Origin: Methylotenera_A sp031429035
GTDB lineage: Bacteria; Pseudomonadota; Gammaproteobacteria; Burkholderiales; Methylophilaceae
Length of the DNA: 34,183 nucleotides
Direction of reading: 5' to 3'
Assembly: GCA_031429035.1 (NCBI GenBank)
Contig: JANOYU010000066.1
Location: 1-34,183, forward strand
This document shows positions 14,834-23,727 of this stretch, in pieces. Under the pieces are notes generated by a model. The model was not told where the DNA came from. It searched no databases and saw nothing but the letters and a program-made list of their open reading frames with translations. The translations under genes were made by a program, and so were the position numbers. Positions within the stretch are counted from its first letter, which is position 1. The number at the start of each line of letters is the position of its first letter.

Positions 14834-16166
14834 TGCCTGCCATTAATGCTTCAATATCCGCCACGCTTTTCACCGCATTTTTGCTCAATACTTCATTACC
14901 AGTTTGGGTAATCAGCACATCGTCTTCGATGCGGATGCCAATGTTCCAAAATGCTTTGGGCACATTATCGGCTGGGCGCACGTAGCAACCTGGCTCTACT
15001 GTCAGCGTATTGCCTGCTTCAAGCTTCACCCAATTGCCTGCTTTATCTTTAGGCTCTTTAATTGTATATTGGCCCACATCATGCACATCTAAGCCAAGCC
15101 AATGGCCAGTACGGTGCATATAAAATTGACGATACGTTTGATTTTCTAGCACTTCTTCTTTCGTGCCTTTGCACAATTTAAAGTCGATAAAACCTTGTAT
15201 TAAAACGTCTAATGCCGCTTCGTGCGGCGCGTTCCAATGATTACTCGGTTTAGCAGCGTCAATCGCAGCCAATTGTGAGGCCAACACCAGCTCATATAAA
15301 TCTTTTTGTGCTGGGCTAAATTTGCCGTTAACAGGAAAAGTGCGCGTAATATCCGACGCATAACCATCTAACTCGCAACCTGCATCAATCAACAACAAAT
15401 CACCACTATTTAACACACAATTATTGGCGTTGTAATGCAAAGTACAAGCATTGGCACCACCCGCAACGATGCTGGTGTAGGCTGGCGATTGCGCGCCATT
15501 TTTATAAAATTCGTGTAAAAATTCGGCTTCGACCTCATTTTCTTTTATGGCATATTCTTTTTGATTTGACTTTACAAACCGCATGGCACGATTATGCGCA
15601 GCAGCCGCGATATTGGCGCTACGGCGCATTAAATCTTGCTCGAACGGCGTTTTAATTAAGCGTTGCGTATCCACCAGTTGCCGAATATCTACAACGCTCT
15701 CGGGCGCGCTCACACCCGTGCGCGCTAAATCTTTTACTTTATTCAACCAAGTCGTGACTTTTACATCCCACTCGCTGCTGGCACCTAGGCTATAAAATAA
15801 CTTGGCTTGGTTGCCCATTAATTTGGGCAATATTTCGTCTAACTGACTGATGCTATAAGCTTCATTAAAACCAAATTCTGTTTTCGCGGCCTCAGGGCCA
15901 TAACGAAAACCATCCCAAATTTCACGCTCTATATCTTTATCGCGACAAAATAAAATGCTTTTGGGCGAATTGCCTGCAATTAGCACCAGCACAGATTCAG
16001 GCTCCGTAAAGTCCGTTAAATAATAAAAATAGCTATCAAAACGGTATGGGTAATGGCTATCGCGATTACGAATGGCTTCTGGCGCGGTGGGGATAATAGC
16101 AATGCCTTCGCCCATATGTTGCAAAAGCTGATGGCGGCGTTGTTGAAATTCTACAATATTATGCAT
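14826..16166 (-). CDS. pepP: Xaa-Pro aminopeptidase (aminopeptidase P)
   Basis: PepP is a dimetal (usually Mn) cytoplasmic peptidase that removes an N-terminal residue preceding proline. An N-terminal AMP_N domain (FQQRRHQLLQHMGEGIAIIP, YRFDSYFYYLTDFTEPESVL) covers residues ~1-130. The pita-bread catalytic domain follows, with all the metal ligands visible: Asp in LLIDAGCELDG, Asp in YASDITRTFP, His in MHRTGHWLGLDVHDVG, Glu in TVEPGCYV and Glu in GIRIEDDV. The 446 residues are typical. It starts 3 bp after murU and overlaps ubiH, so it sits in the middle of a tight operon. Confidence 0.96.
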   Translation of the reverse strand: MHNIVEFQQRRHQLLQHMGEGIAIIPTAPEAIRNRDSHYPYRFDSYFYYLTDFTEPESVLVLIAGNSPKSILFCRDKDIEREIWDGFRYGPEAAKTEFGFNEAYSISQLDEILPKLMGNQAKLFYSLGASSEWDVKVTTWLNKVKDLARTGVSAPESVVDIRQLVDTQRLIKTPFEQDLMRRSANIAAAAHNRAMRFVKSNQKEYAIKENEVEAEFLHEFYKNGAQSPAYTSIVAGGANACTLHYNANNCVLNSGDLLLIDAGCELDGYASDITRTFPVNGKFSPAQKDLYELVLASQLAAIDAAKPSNHWNAPHEAALDVLIQGFIDFKLCKGTKEEVLENQTYRQFYMHRTGHWLGLDVHDVGQYTIKEPKDKAGNWVKLEAGNTLTVEPGCYVRPADNVPKAFWNIGIRIEDDVLITQTGNEVLSKNAVKSVADIEALMAGNG

Positions 16167-16169
16167 AAA

Positions 16170-16880
16170 TTAACTGACCTTTAATGCTGCGTCTAGTTCG
16201 GTTAAGCGTTGTGGCGTGCCTATATCGTGCCAAACCCCGCAATAATACTGGGCTGTGGCGGCGTTGTTGTCAATGGCTTTGCGCAATAAAGGCGCTAATT
16301 TTGCAGGCTGGCCTTTTACCACATCAGCAAATAAATCGGGGTGATACACACCAACGCCCGAAAATGTCAGCATCTGCTCGCCTGTGTGTTTCAACATTCC
16401 GCTTTCTATCGCAAAATCGCCATTTGGGTGTTGTGGCGGGTTATCAACTAGCACTAAATGCGCCAATGATAGGTGCCCGTCCCTATTGGCTTGCAGGGCA
16501 GTGCTTGTAAGCTTTATTTCGGCAAAATCTATTTCTGTGTAGGTATCGCCATTCACCACTAAAAATGCTTCACTTTGTTTTTCATCATTGGTCAATAAAT
16601 GCAGCGCATTTGCAATGCCGCCTGCAGTTTCTAGCGCGATTTTTTCTGGGCTATATTGAATGGACACTCCCCAAGCTGCGCCATTACCAAGCGCTTGCTC
16701 AATCTGCTCACCCAAATGCGCGTGATTAATCACAATATGTTTGAAGCCAGCTGCAGCCAAGCGCTGTAAATGCCAAACTATAAGCGACTGGCTGCCCACT
16801 TTTAGCAAGGGTTTTGGCGTGTGGTCAGTTAAAGGACGCATGCGTTCGCCACGGCCTGCGGCTAAGATCATGGCTTTCAT
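16170..16880 (-). CDS. murU: N-acetylmuramate 1-phosphate uridylyltransferase MurU
   Basis: MurU makes UDP-MurNAc from MurNAc-1-phosphate and UTP, acting after AmgK in the cell-wall recycling route that bypasses de novo synthesis (and the fosfomycin target MurA) in Pseudomonas. The nucleotidyltransferase signature MKAMILAAGRGERMRPLTDH with TPKPLLKVG is at the N terminus; FLVVNGDTYTEIDF gives the metal Asp, and LAPLLRKAI and WHDIGTPQRL are near the end. The length is 236 residues, about 10 more than I expect. The extra residues are around TALQANRDGH, encoded by a copy of the dispersed hairpin repeat, between DFAEIK and LAHLVLVDNP. A large inverted repeat separates it from amgK upstream; pepP follows after 3 bp. 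Confidence 0.92.
   Translation of the reverse strand: MKAMILAAGRGERMRPLTDHTPKPLLKVGSQSLIVWHLQRLAAAGFKHIVINHAHLGEQIEQALGNGAAWGVSIQYSPEKIALETAGGIANALHLLTNDEKQSEAFLVVNGDTYTEIDFAEIKLTSTALQANRDGHLSLAHLVLVDNPPQHPNGDFAIESGMLKHTGEQMLTFSGVGVYHPDLFADVVKGQPAKLAPLLRKAIDNNAATAQYYCGVWHDIGTPQRLTELDAALKVS
16484..16502 (-). repeat. Dispersed hairpin repeat copy inside murU
   Basis: Nineteen bases equal intergenic copy A (2284-2302) exactly. In the murU frame they encode part of TALQAN, followed by RDGH, at the point where the protein appears longer than Pseudomonas MurU. Confidence 0.72.
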
Positions 16881-16883
16881 ATA

Positions 16884-16965
16884 CCGTCATTCCCGCGCAG
16901 GCGGGAATCCATTTTTTTTAGTTTTTTACAGACAAAATGGATTCCCGCCTGCGCGGGAATGACGG
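16884..16965. repeat. REPIN-like inverted repeat between amgK and murU
   Basis: Two perfect 32-bp arms (16884-16915 and 16934-16965) face each other across an 18-bp spacer. Each arm contains the shorter palindrome ATTCCCGC-GCAG-GCGGGAAT, so the DNA or RNA can form either two small hairpins or one very stable large one. The sequence belongs to the widespread ATTCCCGCG...GCGGGAATCC class of small repeats seen between genes in many proteobacteria. It begins 4 bp from the murU start codon. Confidence 0.92.
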
Positions 16966-16997
16966 AGGTGGAAGTTTTTAACTTTGATAGAAATTGT

Positions 16998-18008
16998 TTA
17001 AACCACATATTTCGGCCTTGGCACTATGCCCTCAAGCGCATCTAGCAAGCGTAGCATCGGCCGCAGCTCTACATAGCGCTCGCATACTTTACGTAAATAA
17101 TGCATTACCAGCGGCATGTCTTTTAAGTAGCTATCTTTGCCATCGCGTATGCTTAAGCGTGCAAATATACCCAGCACTTTTATGTGACGTTGTGCGCCCA
17201 TCCATTCAAAATCGCGATAAAACTCGCTAAAGTCATTTGGCACGGGTAATTTTAATTTGCGCGCTTTTTCCCAATAGCGCACGGCAAAGTCTATCACTTG
17301 CTCTTCATCCCACTGAATATAGGCATCTTTAAGTAGCGACACCAAATCGTAAGTCACAGCACCATAAACTGCATCTTGAAAATCTAACACGCCCGGGTTA
17401 TTTTGTTGCGTAATCATCAAGTTACGTGAATGGTAATCGCGGTGCACGGTAACTTGGCCTTGTGCAAGGATATTCTTATTCAGCGCATCAAATGTAGTTT
17501 GCAGCCAGCCTTGCTGCTCTGCATTCAGCTTAAACTTTAAATGTTGCGCTACATACCAATCGGGGAATAATTGCATCTCGCGCGTGAGCAGCGCCTCGTC
17601 GTACAGCGGCAAGACATAAGCTTTATTAAAATCGGGCTGGCTAGCCAGTTGTAGCTTAATCAGGGCATCGGTAGCGTCGCCATACAGTTTTTGCGCATTT
17701 TGGCTGTTAAGCTGACTTAAGTAGGTGTCGTCACCCAAATCACTTAGCAACAAAAAACCGTATTGCAAATCTTCTGCAATCACTTTTGGCACGTTCAAAC
17801 CCGCGTCCAGCATTAGCTTGGCGATGTTTACAAACGGCGTGCAATCTTCTTGTGGCGGCGGCGCATCCATGGCGATGAGCGTTTTGTCATTAAGATGCAC
17901 CCTAAAATATCGCCTAAAGCTGGCATCGGCCGAGGCGCTTGTGAGTGTAAATGTTTGGCCTTGCAGAACGCTTGCCAGCCAAGTTTCTAATTGCGCTTTT
18001 CTATCCAC
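16998..18008 (-). CDS. amgK: N-acetylmuramate/N-acetylglucosamine anomeric kinase AmgK
   Basis: AmgK phosphorylates the anomeric hydroxyl of MurNAc and GlcNAc with ATP, feeding MurU. The protein has the aminoglycoside-phosphotransferase (APH) fold: an N-lobe with TLTSASADASFRRYFRVHLN, LIAMDAPPPQEDCTPF and FLLLSDLGDDTYL, then the catalytic loop VTVHRDYHSRNLMI and the metal-binding GVLDFQDAVYGAVTYDL. The 336 residues match the family. It is divergent from lptD with 108 bp between, exactly as in Pseudomonas, and lies upstream of murU. The 117-bp gap to murU is filled by the REPIN-like hairpin, which may uncouple the two genes' expression. Confidence 0.93.
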   Translation of the reverse strand: MDRKAQLETWLASVLQGQTFTLTSASADASFRRYFRVHLNDKTLIAMDAPPPQEDCTPFVNIAKLMLDAGLNVPKVIAEDLQYGFLLLSDLGDDTYLSQLNSQNAQKLYGDATDALIKLQLASQPDFNKAYVLPLYDEALLTREMQLFPDWYVAQHLKFKLNAEQQGWLQTTFDALNKNILAQGQVTVHRDYHSRNLMITQQNNPGVLDFQDAVYGAVTYDLVSLLKDAYIQWDEEQVIDFAVRYWEKARKLKLPVPNDFSEFYRDFEWMGAQRHIKVLGIFARLSIRDGKDSYLKDMPLVMHYLRKVCERYVELRPMLRLLDALEGIVPRPKYVV

Positions 18009-18116
18009 AACTAACCTTTATAATAAGTGTTTATTGATTGTTTGTTACAAGCATATATGCGATTTTACCATTCATGCGTAAAATACGTTATTTAAACCAT
18101 TTGTGATTGTTAAGTA

Positions 18117-20552
18117 TTGTTACACAAGCACCTATATATTAAAGCCGCAAAATTATTTTTTGCTTATTTAACTAGCGCATTTGCGTTATGTGTTTGCACA
18201 TCTTTATCTGCAGAAACGCTTTCCACACAACTCGCCGAAATACCAGAAACAATTAAACCAGAAGCCTTGCCAGGCGCCATAGAGATTGAGGGCGATAAGC
18301 TAGATTTATACCTAGATCGTAAAATGCGCGCCACTGGCAATGCAGTAATCACCAAAGGCAGTCAAAAAATTTATGGTGATAATATTGAATACGATGTACA
18401 AAATGATGAGCTAAAAGTAGACGGCAACGCACGCATTGATTTGGGTGATAGCGAAATACGCGGCCCGAAACTTAATATGCGCTTAAGCGACAATATAGGT
18501 GAAATGCGCGATGCCTCAGTTACTTTAAATAAAAAACTGAGTGGCTCTACACAACGCGAAACCGCGCCACGTAACGATCCCACGGTGTATACGCAATCTA
18601 AGTTGCTTAACACACAAACCACGCTTACCGATAACCCTCGGCTTTATCAAGATAATTATCGTGAACCTGCCACGCCAATTGGCCAAGCGGCAATTGACCC
18701 AAAATTTAACTCATCTCGCGGCGATGCCAAGGCGATACTTTTTGAAGGCCAAGATAAAAAACGTTTAAAAGATGCGCGTTATACCACTTGCGAAGCTGGC
18801 GTTGATGATTGGTATATAAAAGCCAAAGAAATTGAGTTAGATGACTATACTGAATCTGGCACTGCTAAAAATGCTTATGTAGAATTTAAAGGTGTGCCTG
18901 TTTTATACACACCATGGATGAGCTTTTCATTTAATAACGAGCGAAAATCTGGTTTGCTTGCGCCAACGGTTGGTACCACCAGTAAAAGTGGTTTTGAAAC
19001 ACTGATTCCTTACTACGTTAACATCGCACCCAATATGGATGCCACCTTGGGTTTACGCTACTTAACCAAGCGTGGCGCACAATTATCGGGAGAATTTAGA
19101 TATTTAGGCGAACAGTATTCTGGTATTGATAGCCTAGAATATCTAGACAAAGATGGGCAAACAGATGAGCGCCGTTATTATGCTAATATTAGCCACAGCC
19201 ATTATCTAGGTGCGGGCTGGTCGGCTGGTTACAACATTGAAAAAGTATCTGATGACCAATATTTTTCTGAGTTATCTACCCGTATTGTCAGCACCAGCCG
19301 GGTTAATTTACCGCAAGAAGGCCGCTTAGATTACGTTGGCGATGTATGGCGTTTTAACGGCTTAGTGCAAAAATATCAAACCTTAGATGATACCAACTTT
19401 CCTTATCAGCGCCTGCCACAGCTCTCACTTAGCGCCAATAAAGAGTGGGATTATGTCAATACAGATTTATATAGCCAATGGGCGTATTTTGACCGCGACA
19501 AAAAAGCGCCACTCGCGGTAACGGGTAGCCGTCTTACCGTTTACCCCAGCATTAGCGTGCCGTTTACACAGCCTTATGGTTTTATTACGCCTAAATTTGG
19601 CGTACACAACACCAATTATCGTTTAAGTGATAATAACTTTAAGGTTAACGGAAAAGCCGTCAGTAATAATTCTGATAGCCGCAGCTTACCTATTTTTAGC
19701 CTAGACAGCGGCTTATATTTTGAGCGCGACGCCAGCATCGTTAAAAATAGCTACACGCAAACCATAGAGCCGCGCTTATTCTATGTGTACATTCCCAACA
19801 AAAATCAAGATCAATTACCTGTATTTGATTCTGCGCTATCAGATTTAAACTTAACGACTTTATTTAGCGAAAATCAATTTACTGGCGACGACAGAATTAA
19901 CAACGCTAACCAGCTTAGCCTTGCCTTAACCACCCGTATGATCGATAAAGAATCTGGCACAGAGCGCATTGCCGCCACTATCGGCCAGCGCTACTACTTT
20001 ACCGATCAAAAAGTGTTATTGCCAGGCGCAATTGCTTCGGACAATAATTCATCAGATGTGATTGCGGCATTAACTGCGCGATTATCGAATCAATGGAATT
20101 TAGACGCTTTTTGGCAATATAACACCGATGGCGCAGGCATGGTACGCAGCAATATTTTAGCGCGCTATAACCCAGAGCCTGGCAAATTGTTCAATATGGG
20201 TTACCGTTATACGCAAGACTTTTTAGAACAAGTCAACTTATCTGGCCAGTGGCCGTTAAGCCGTGGCTGGTATGGGGTTGGTCGCTTTAATTACTCCATT
20301 CGCGAAAAAACATTAATTGAAAGTTTAGCTGGGTTAGAGTACGACGCAGGTTGTTGGCAAGCGCGCGCAGTCATGCAACGTGTAGAAACAGCCACTGCAG
20401 ATGCCAACTATGGCTTGTTCTTTCAGCTTGAGCTAGGCGGCTTAGCTTCAATCGGCTCTAACCCGCTAAATTTGCTCAGGCGCGACATTCCTGGTTACTT
20501 AAGCAGTAGCGAAATCCCTACAATTTACAGGCAACAAAACTATAACCGATGA
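18117..20552 (+). CDS. lptD: LPS-assembly protein LptD
   Basis: LptD is the outer-membrane barrel that, with LptE, inserts lipopolysaccharide into the outer leaflet. The 811-residue product has a signal peptide (hydrophobic LFFAYLTSAFALCVC, cleavage near SLSA-ET). The periplasmic OstA/jellyroll domain follows (IEGDKLDLYLDRKMRATGNA onward), then the linker with YTTCEAGVDDWYIKAKEIEL and VPVLYTPWMSF, and a long beta-barrel to the C terminus. Cys225 and Cys746 are positioned like the disulfide cysteines of E. coli LptD. The reading frame is closed at 18111-18113 and has no ATG before residue 71, so TTG at 18117 is the likely start, without an obvious ribosome-binding site. surA overlaps its stop by 4 bp. 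Confidence 0.95.
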   Translation: MLHKHLYIKAAKLFFAYLTSAFALCVCTSLSAETLSTQLAEIPETIKPEALPGAIEIEGDKLDLYLDRKMRATGNAVITKGSQKIYGDNIEYDVQNDELKVDGNARIDLGDSEIRGPKLNMRLSDNIGEMRDASVTLNKKLSGSTQRETAPRNDPTVYTQSKLLNTQTTLTDNPRLYQDNYREPATPIGQAAIDPKFNSSRGDAKAILFEGQDKKRLKDARYTTCEAGVDDWYIKAKEIELDDYTESGTAKNAYVEFKGVPVLYTPWMSFSFNNERKSGLLAPTVGTTSKSGFETLIPYYVNIAPNMDATLGLRYLTKRGAQLSGEFRYLGEQYSGIDSLEYLDKDGQTDERRYYANISHSHYLGAGWSAGYNIEKVSDDQYFSELSTRIVSTSRVNLPQEGRLDYVGDVWRFNGLVQKYQTLDDTNFPYQRLPQLSLSANKEWDYVNTDLYSQWAYFDRDKKAPLAVTGSRLTVYPSISVPFTQPYGFITPKFGVHNTNYRLSDNNFKVNGKAVSNNSDSRSLPIFSLDSGLYFERDASIVKNSYTQTIEPRLFYVYIPNKNQDQLPVFDSALSDLNLTTLFSENQFTGDDRINNANQLSLALTTRMIDKESGTERIAATIGQRYYFTDQKVLLPGAIASDNNSSDVIAALTARLSNQWNLDAFWQYNTDGAGMVRSNILARYNPEPGKLFNMGYRYTQDFLEQVNLSGQWPLSRGWYGVGRFNYSIREKTLIESLAGLEYDAGCWQARAVMQRVETATADANYGLFFQLELGGLASIGSNPLNLLRRDIPGYLSSSEIPTIYRQQNYNR

Positions 20553-21871
20553 AATTTCTCACCCCATTATTGAAGCTTTTTATTTTAATTGGATTACTGA
20601 ATCCATTTTTTATTGCAGCTAATGCCGCAACAAAAACTAACGATATTCTTAAAATGGATAGAATTATTGCAGTTGTTGACCAAAGTGTGATTACCGAACA
20701 AGAGCTGATTGATCGTGTACACTCGGTAAAATCCCAATTAGAAAAAAACGGTACCGAGTTGCCACCACAAAATATCCTAGAAAAACAAATTTTAGAACGC
20801 CTGATTACAGATAGCCTGCAACTACAAATGGCCGCACAAACAGGCCTTAAAGTGGATGACACGCAACTAGATAAAACCCTAGAGCGGATTGCCGCCCAAA
20901 ACAAAATGACGGTAGACGAATTTAAAAAAGTGTTAGAAAAAGATGGCGTCCCAATACGCAAGTTTCGTGAAGATATTCGCAGTGATATCACGATTGCTAG
21001 GCTGCGCGAACGCGAGGTGGATAATAAACTAACGATATCAGAAGGTGAAATTGACAACTATTTAACCACGCAAGCCAACCGCGGCGAAGAACAAGACGAG
21101 TTTGAAATTTCGCATATTTTAATTCGCACGCCAGAAGATGCTAGCCCAGAAGATTTGCAAAAAGTTAAAGTTAAAATTGATGATATGTATAAGCAGCTGA
21201 ACGGCGGCGCCAGCTTTACGCAAGTGTCTGCCGCGTTTTCTGATGCCCCCAATGCCTTAGAAGGTGGCGGCATGGGCTGGAAAGCAGGTGCGCAGCTACC
21301 TGCCTTATTTTTAGAAATAATCAAACCCATGCAAACAGGTGAGATTTCCAAACCCATTCGTAGCCCCAACGGCTTTCATGTGCTCAAGCTAACCAACCGC
21401 CGCGGTGGAACGTCTTCGCTAGTGATTGGCCAAACGCGTGCGCGACATATTTTAATTAAATTATCTGAAGTAGTTTCTGAAAAAGAAGCAAAACGTAAAA
21501 TTGATGGCTTAAAAGAACGACTAGATAATGGTGGAAAATTTGAAGAATTAGCGCGCCAATACTCTGAAGATGGTAGCGCCAACAATGGCGGCGATTTAGG
21601 CTGGGTAAACCCTGGCGATACCGTACCGCAGTTTGAAAAAGCCATGAATGGCTTGGGTTTGGGTGAAATAAGCGAGCCAGTATTATCACCATTTGGTTGG
21701 CATGTGATACAAGTGATAGAGCGCCGCCAACAAGACATGAGCAAAGAAGCTTCTCGGCTAAAAGCGCGCCAAGAAATTCGTGCACGTAAATCAGAAGAAG
21801 CCTATCAAGATTGGGTACGTGAGTTGCGCGACCGTGCTTTTGTAGAATTGCGTTTAGAAGATAAGTTTTAA
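20549..21871 (+). CDS. surA: Periplasmic chaperone and peptidyl-prolyl isomerase SurA
   Basis: SurA escorts unfolded outer-membrane proteins, including LptD, across the periplasm to the BAM complex. The signal peptide (LLKLFILIGLLNPFFIAANA, cleavage near residue 27) is followed by the SurA N-terminal domain with MDRIIAVVDQSVITEQELID. Two parvulin domains follow, starting at EISHILIRTPEDASPEDLQ (~residue 187) and RARHILIKLSEVVSEKEAK (~residue 297), then a C-terminal helix. At 440 residues it is complete. The ATGA overlap with lptD ties expression of the chaperone to a main client. Confidence 0.97.
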   Translation: MKFLTPLLKLFILIGLLNPFFIAANAATKTNDILKMDRIIAVVDQSVITEQELIDRVHSVKSQLEKNGTELPPQNILEKQILERLITDSLQLQMAAQTGLKVDDTQLDKTLERIAAQNKMTVDEFKKVLEKDGVPIRKFREDIRSDITIARLREREVDNKLTISEGEIDNYLTTQANRGEEQDEFEISHILIRTPEDASPEDLQKVKVKIDDMYKQLNGGASFTQVSAAFSDAPNALEGGGMGWKAGAQLPALFLEIIKPMQTGEISKPIRSPNGFHVLKLTNRRGGTSSLVIGQTRARHILIKLSEVVSEKEAKRKIDGLKERLDNGGKFEELARQYSEDGSANNGGDLGWVNPGDTVPQFEKAMNGLGLGEISEPVLSPFGWHVIQVIERRQQDMSKEASRLKARQEIRARKSEEAYQDWVRELRDRAFVELRLEDKF

Positions 21872-21898
21872 ACGGCCAGTTTTAACGCGCATTCAACT

Positions 21899-22912
21899 TT
21901 GGCTAATACGCTTCCCCACATTGCAATCACCTCTGGCGAGCCCGCTGGTATTGGGCCCGATATCTGCGTTTTGCTGGCACAGCATGAAATTGCGGCAGAT
22001 ATTACCGTACTTGGCGATGTTAATATGCTGGCACAGCGCGCAACACAATTAGGTATAACTTTAAATATTCAAGCCTATGCATCCAGTAATGTTTCTTCGC
22101 CGCATCAAAAAAATACCCTAAAAGTATTGCATATTCCCACCGCTGCCCCCGTGTTGGCTGGCAGCTTAAATGCTGCCAATAGCGCCTACGTGCTCAACAC
22201 ACTTACTTGCGCTATCGATGGCTGCACCAGTGGTGCTTTTGATGCCATCGTCACTGCACCTGTGCACAAAGGCGTCATCAACGATGCAGGCATTGCCTTT
22301 ACTGGCCATACTGAATTTTTAGCAGCACAAACCAATACGCCTCACGTTGTTATGATGCTAGTGGGTGGCCAAGGTAAAAATATGTTGCGCGTGGCGCTGG
22401 CAACGATCCATTTAGCACTTAAAGATGTACCTAATGCCGTTACCAAAGATAGCTTGGAAAAGACGATTCGTATTTTACATGCCGATTTAGTGCAAAAATT
22501 TGGCATTGCAAACCCGCGTATCTTGGTCGCTGGGCTAAACCCGCATGCAGGCGAAGATGGCTATTTAGGCATGGAAGAAATCGAAACGATTAACCCTGTA
22601 TTAACTAAACTGCGCGCAGAAGGCATGCAGTTGATAGGCGCCCTGCCAGCCGATACTTTATTTACAGCAAAATACCTAAACAATGCCGATTGCGTGCTTG
22701 CTATGTACCACGACCAAGGCTTGCCAGTGTTAAAACATGGTAGCTTTGGTGGCGGTGTGAATGTAACGCTGGGTCTACCAATTATTCGCACCTCGGTCGA
22801 TCACGGCACCGCTTTGGATTTGGCAGGTACAAGCAATATAGACATTGGCAGCATGCAAGCGGCGCTAAATTTGGCGATTGAACTTGCAAATAAAAAGCAT
22901 TTGAAAAACTAA
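21899..22912 (+). CDS. pdxA: 4-hydroxythreonine-4-phosphate dehydrogenase PdxA
   Basis: PdxA oxidises 4-phosphohydroxy-L-threonine with NAD(P) in the DXP-dependent branch of pyridoxal phosphate synthesis. DXP for that pathway comes from dxs, which is also in this window. The motifs ITSGEPAGIGPDI, APVHKGVINDAGIAFTGHTE, GLNPHAGEDGYLG and MYHDQGLPVLKHGSFGGGVN carry the zinc-binding His residues and the phosphate-binding loop. The 337 residues match the family. The start is TTG at 21899: the conserved N terminus begins only a few residues later and the next in-frame ATG is about 43 codons downstream. It sits between surA (27 bp) and rsmA (1 bp). Confidence 0.95.
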   Translation: MANTLPHIAITSGEPAGIGPDICVLLAQHEIAADITVLGDVNMLAQRATQLGITLNIQAYASSNVSSPHQKNTLKVLHIPTAAPVLAGSLNAANSAYVLNTLTCAIDGCTSGAFDAIVTAPVHKGVINDAGIAFTGHTEFLAAQTNTPHVVMMLVGGQGKNMLRVALATIHLALKDVPNAVTKDSLEKTIRILHADLVQKFGIANPRILVAGLNPHAGEDGYLGMEEIETINPVLTKLRAEGMQLIGALPADTLFTAKYLNNADCVLAMYHDQGLPVLKHGSFGGGVNVTLGLPIIRTSVDHGTALDLAGTSNIDIGSMQAALNLAIELANKKHLKN

Positions 22913-22913
22913 T

Positions 22914-23684
22914 ATGAAGCACCTTGCAAAAAAACGCTTTGGGCAAAATTTTTTAACCGATCAAGCTATTATTGCCAGCCTAATTGATGCCATTAGCCCA
23001 CAAAGCAACGATTTATTAGTAGAAATTGGCCCTGGCTTAGGTGCGCTTACCAAGCCGCTGCTAAACAAAATTGACCATTTACATGTAGTAGAAATTGATC
23101 GTGACATTGTCAGTTGGATGCAAAAAGAATACCTTAACAACAGCATTACCATTCACAATGTAGATGCACTAAAGTACGATTTCACCAGCATTGGCGAACA
23201 TTTGCGCGTCACTGGCAACCTGCCTTACAACATCTCTACGCCTATTTTATTTCACCTGCTAGATAACCTACCATGCATTACAGATATGCACTTTATGCTG
23301 CAAAAAGAAGTGGTAGAGCGCATGGTGGCATTGCCGTCAACCCCAGCATACGGGCGGCTATCCGTCATGCTGCAATATCATTTGCACATGGAATATTTAA
23401 TCACTGTACCACCCGAAGCATTTGAGCCAGCGCCAAAAGTAGAATCGGCCTTTGTGCGTTGCGTACCACATAATACTTTGCCATTTATAGCAAAAGATAC
23501 CGCATTATTTGCCAAAATCGTCATGGCAGCATTTGGGCAGCGCCGCAAAACCATACGCAATACACTTAAAGATTTTTTAAATGATGCTGATTTTGCACAG
23601 TTAAGTTTAAACCCACAACTTCGTGCAGAAAATTTATCTGTGAAGAGCTTTGTAGAGATCAGCAACTACTGCTTAAGCCGTTAA
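22914..23684 (+). CDS. rsmA: 16S rRNA dimethyladenosine transferase RsmA (KsgA)
   Basis: RsmA dimethylates A1518 and A1519 of 16S rRNA late in 30S assembly, using S-adenosylmethionine. It starts with KKRFGQNFLTDQ, then the SAM motif VEIGPGLGALTKPLL, the acidic EIDRD, the catalytic NLPYNIS (as VTGNLPYNISTPIL), VPPEAFEPAPKVESAF and the C-terminal FGQRRKTIRNTL. At 256 residues it is complete. It begins 1 bp after pdxA, closing the lptD-surA-pdxA-rsmA operon, and a terminator follows directly. The apaG gene that often comes next in gammaproteobacteria is absent; tRNA-derived and accessory DNA begins instead. Confidence 0.97.
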   Translation: MKHLAKKRFGQNFLTDQAIIASLIDAISPQSNDLLVEIGPGLGALTKPLLNKIDHLHVVEIDRDIVSWMQKEYLNNSITIHNVDALKYDFTSIGEHLRVTGNLPYNISTPILFHLLDNLPCITDMHFMLQKEVVERMVALPSTPAYGRLSVMLQYHLHMEYLITVPPEAFEPAPKVESAFVRCVPHNTLPFIAKDTALFAKIVMAAFGQRRKTIRNTLKDFLNDADFAQLSLNPQLRAENLSVKSFVEISNYCLSR

Positions 23685-23688
23685 AACA

Positions 23689-23716
23689 AAAAACCCGCAT
23701 TTAAGCGGGGTTTTAT
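23689..23716 (+). terminator. Rho-independent terminator after rsmA
   Basis: ACCCGC-ATTTAA-GCGGGGTTTT is a CCCGC/GCGGG stem preceded by an A run and followed by a T run, five bases after the rsmA stop. Confidence 0.85.
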
Positions 23717-23727
23717 ATGCTCTAAAC

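Noticed and set aside
16741..16962. Small plus-strand ORF ending in a HSRAGGNP-like peptide
   Set aside because: The peptide is a translation of the REPIN-like inverted repeat plus the antisense of murU, not a gene.
16884..16965. CRISPR array or insertion-sequence ends
   Set aside because: There are only two inverted arms with an 18-bp spacer, no further units, no transposase and no target duplication visible.
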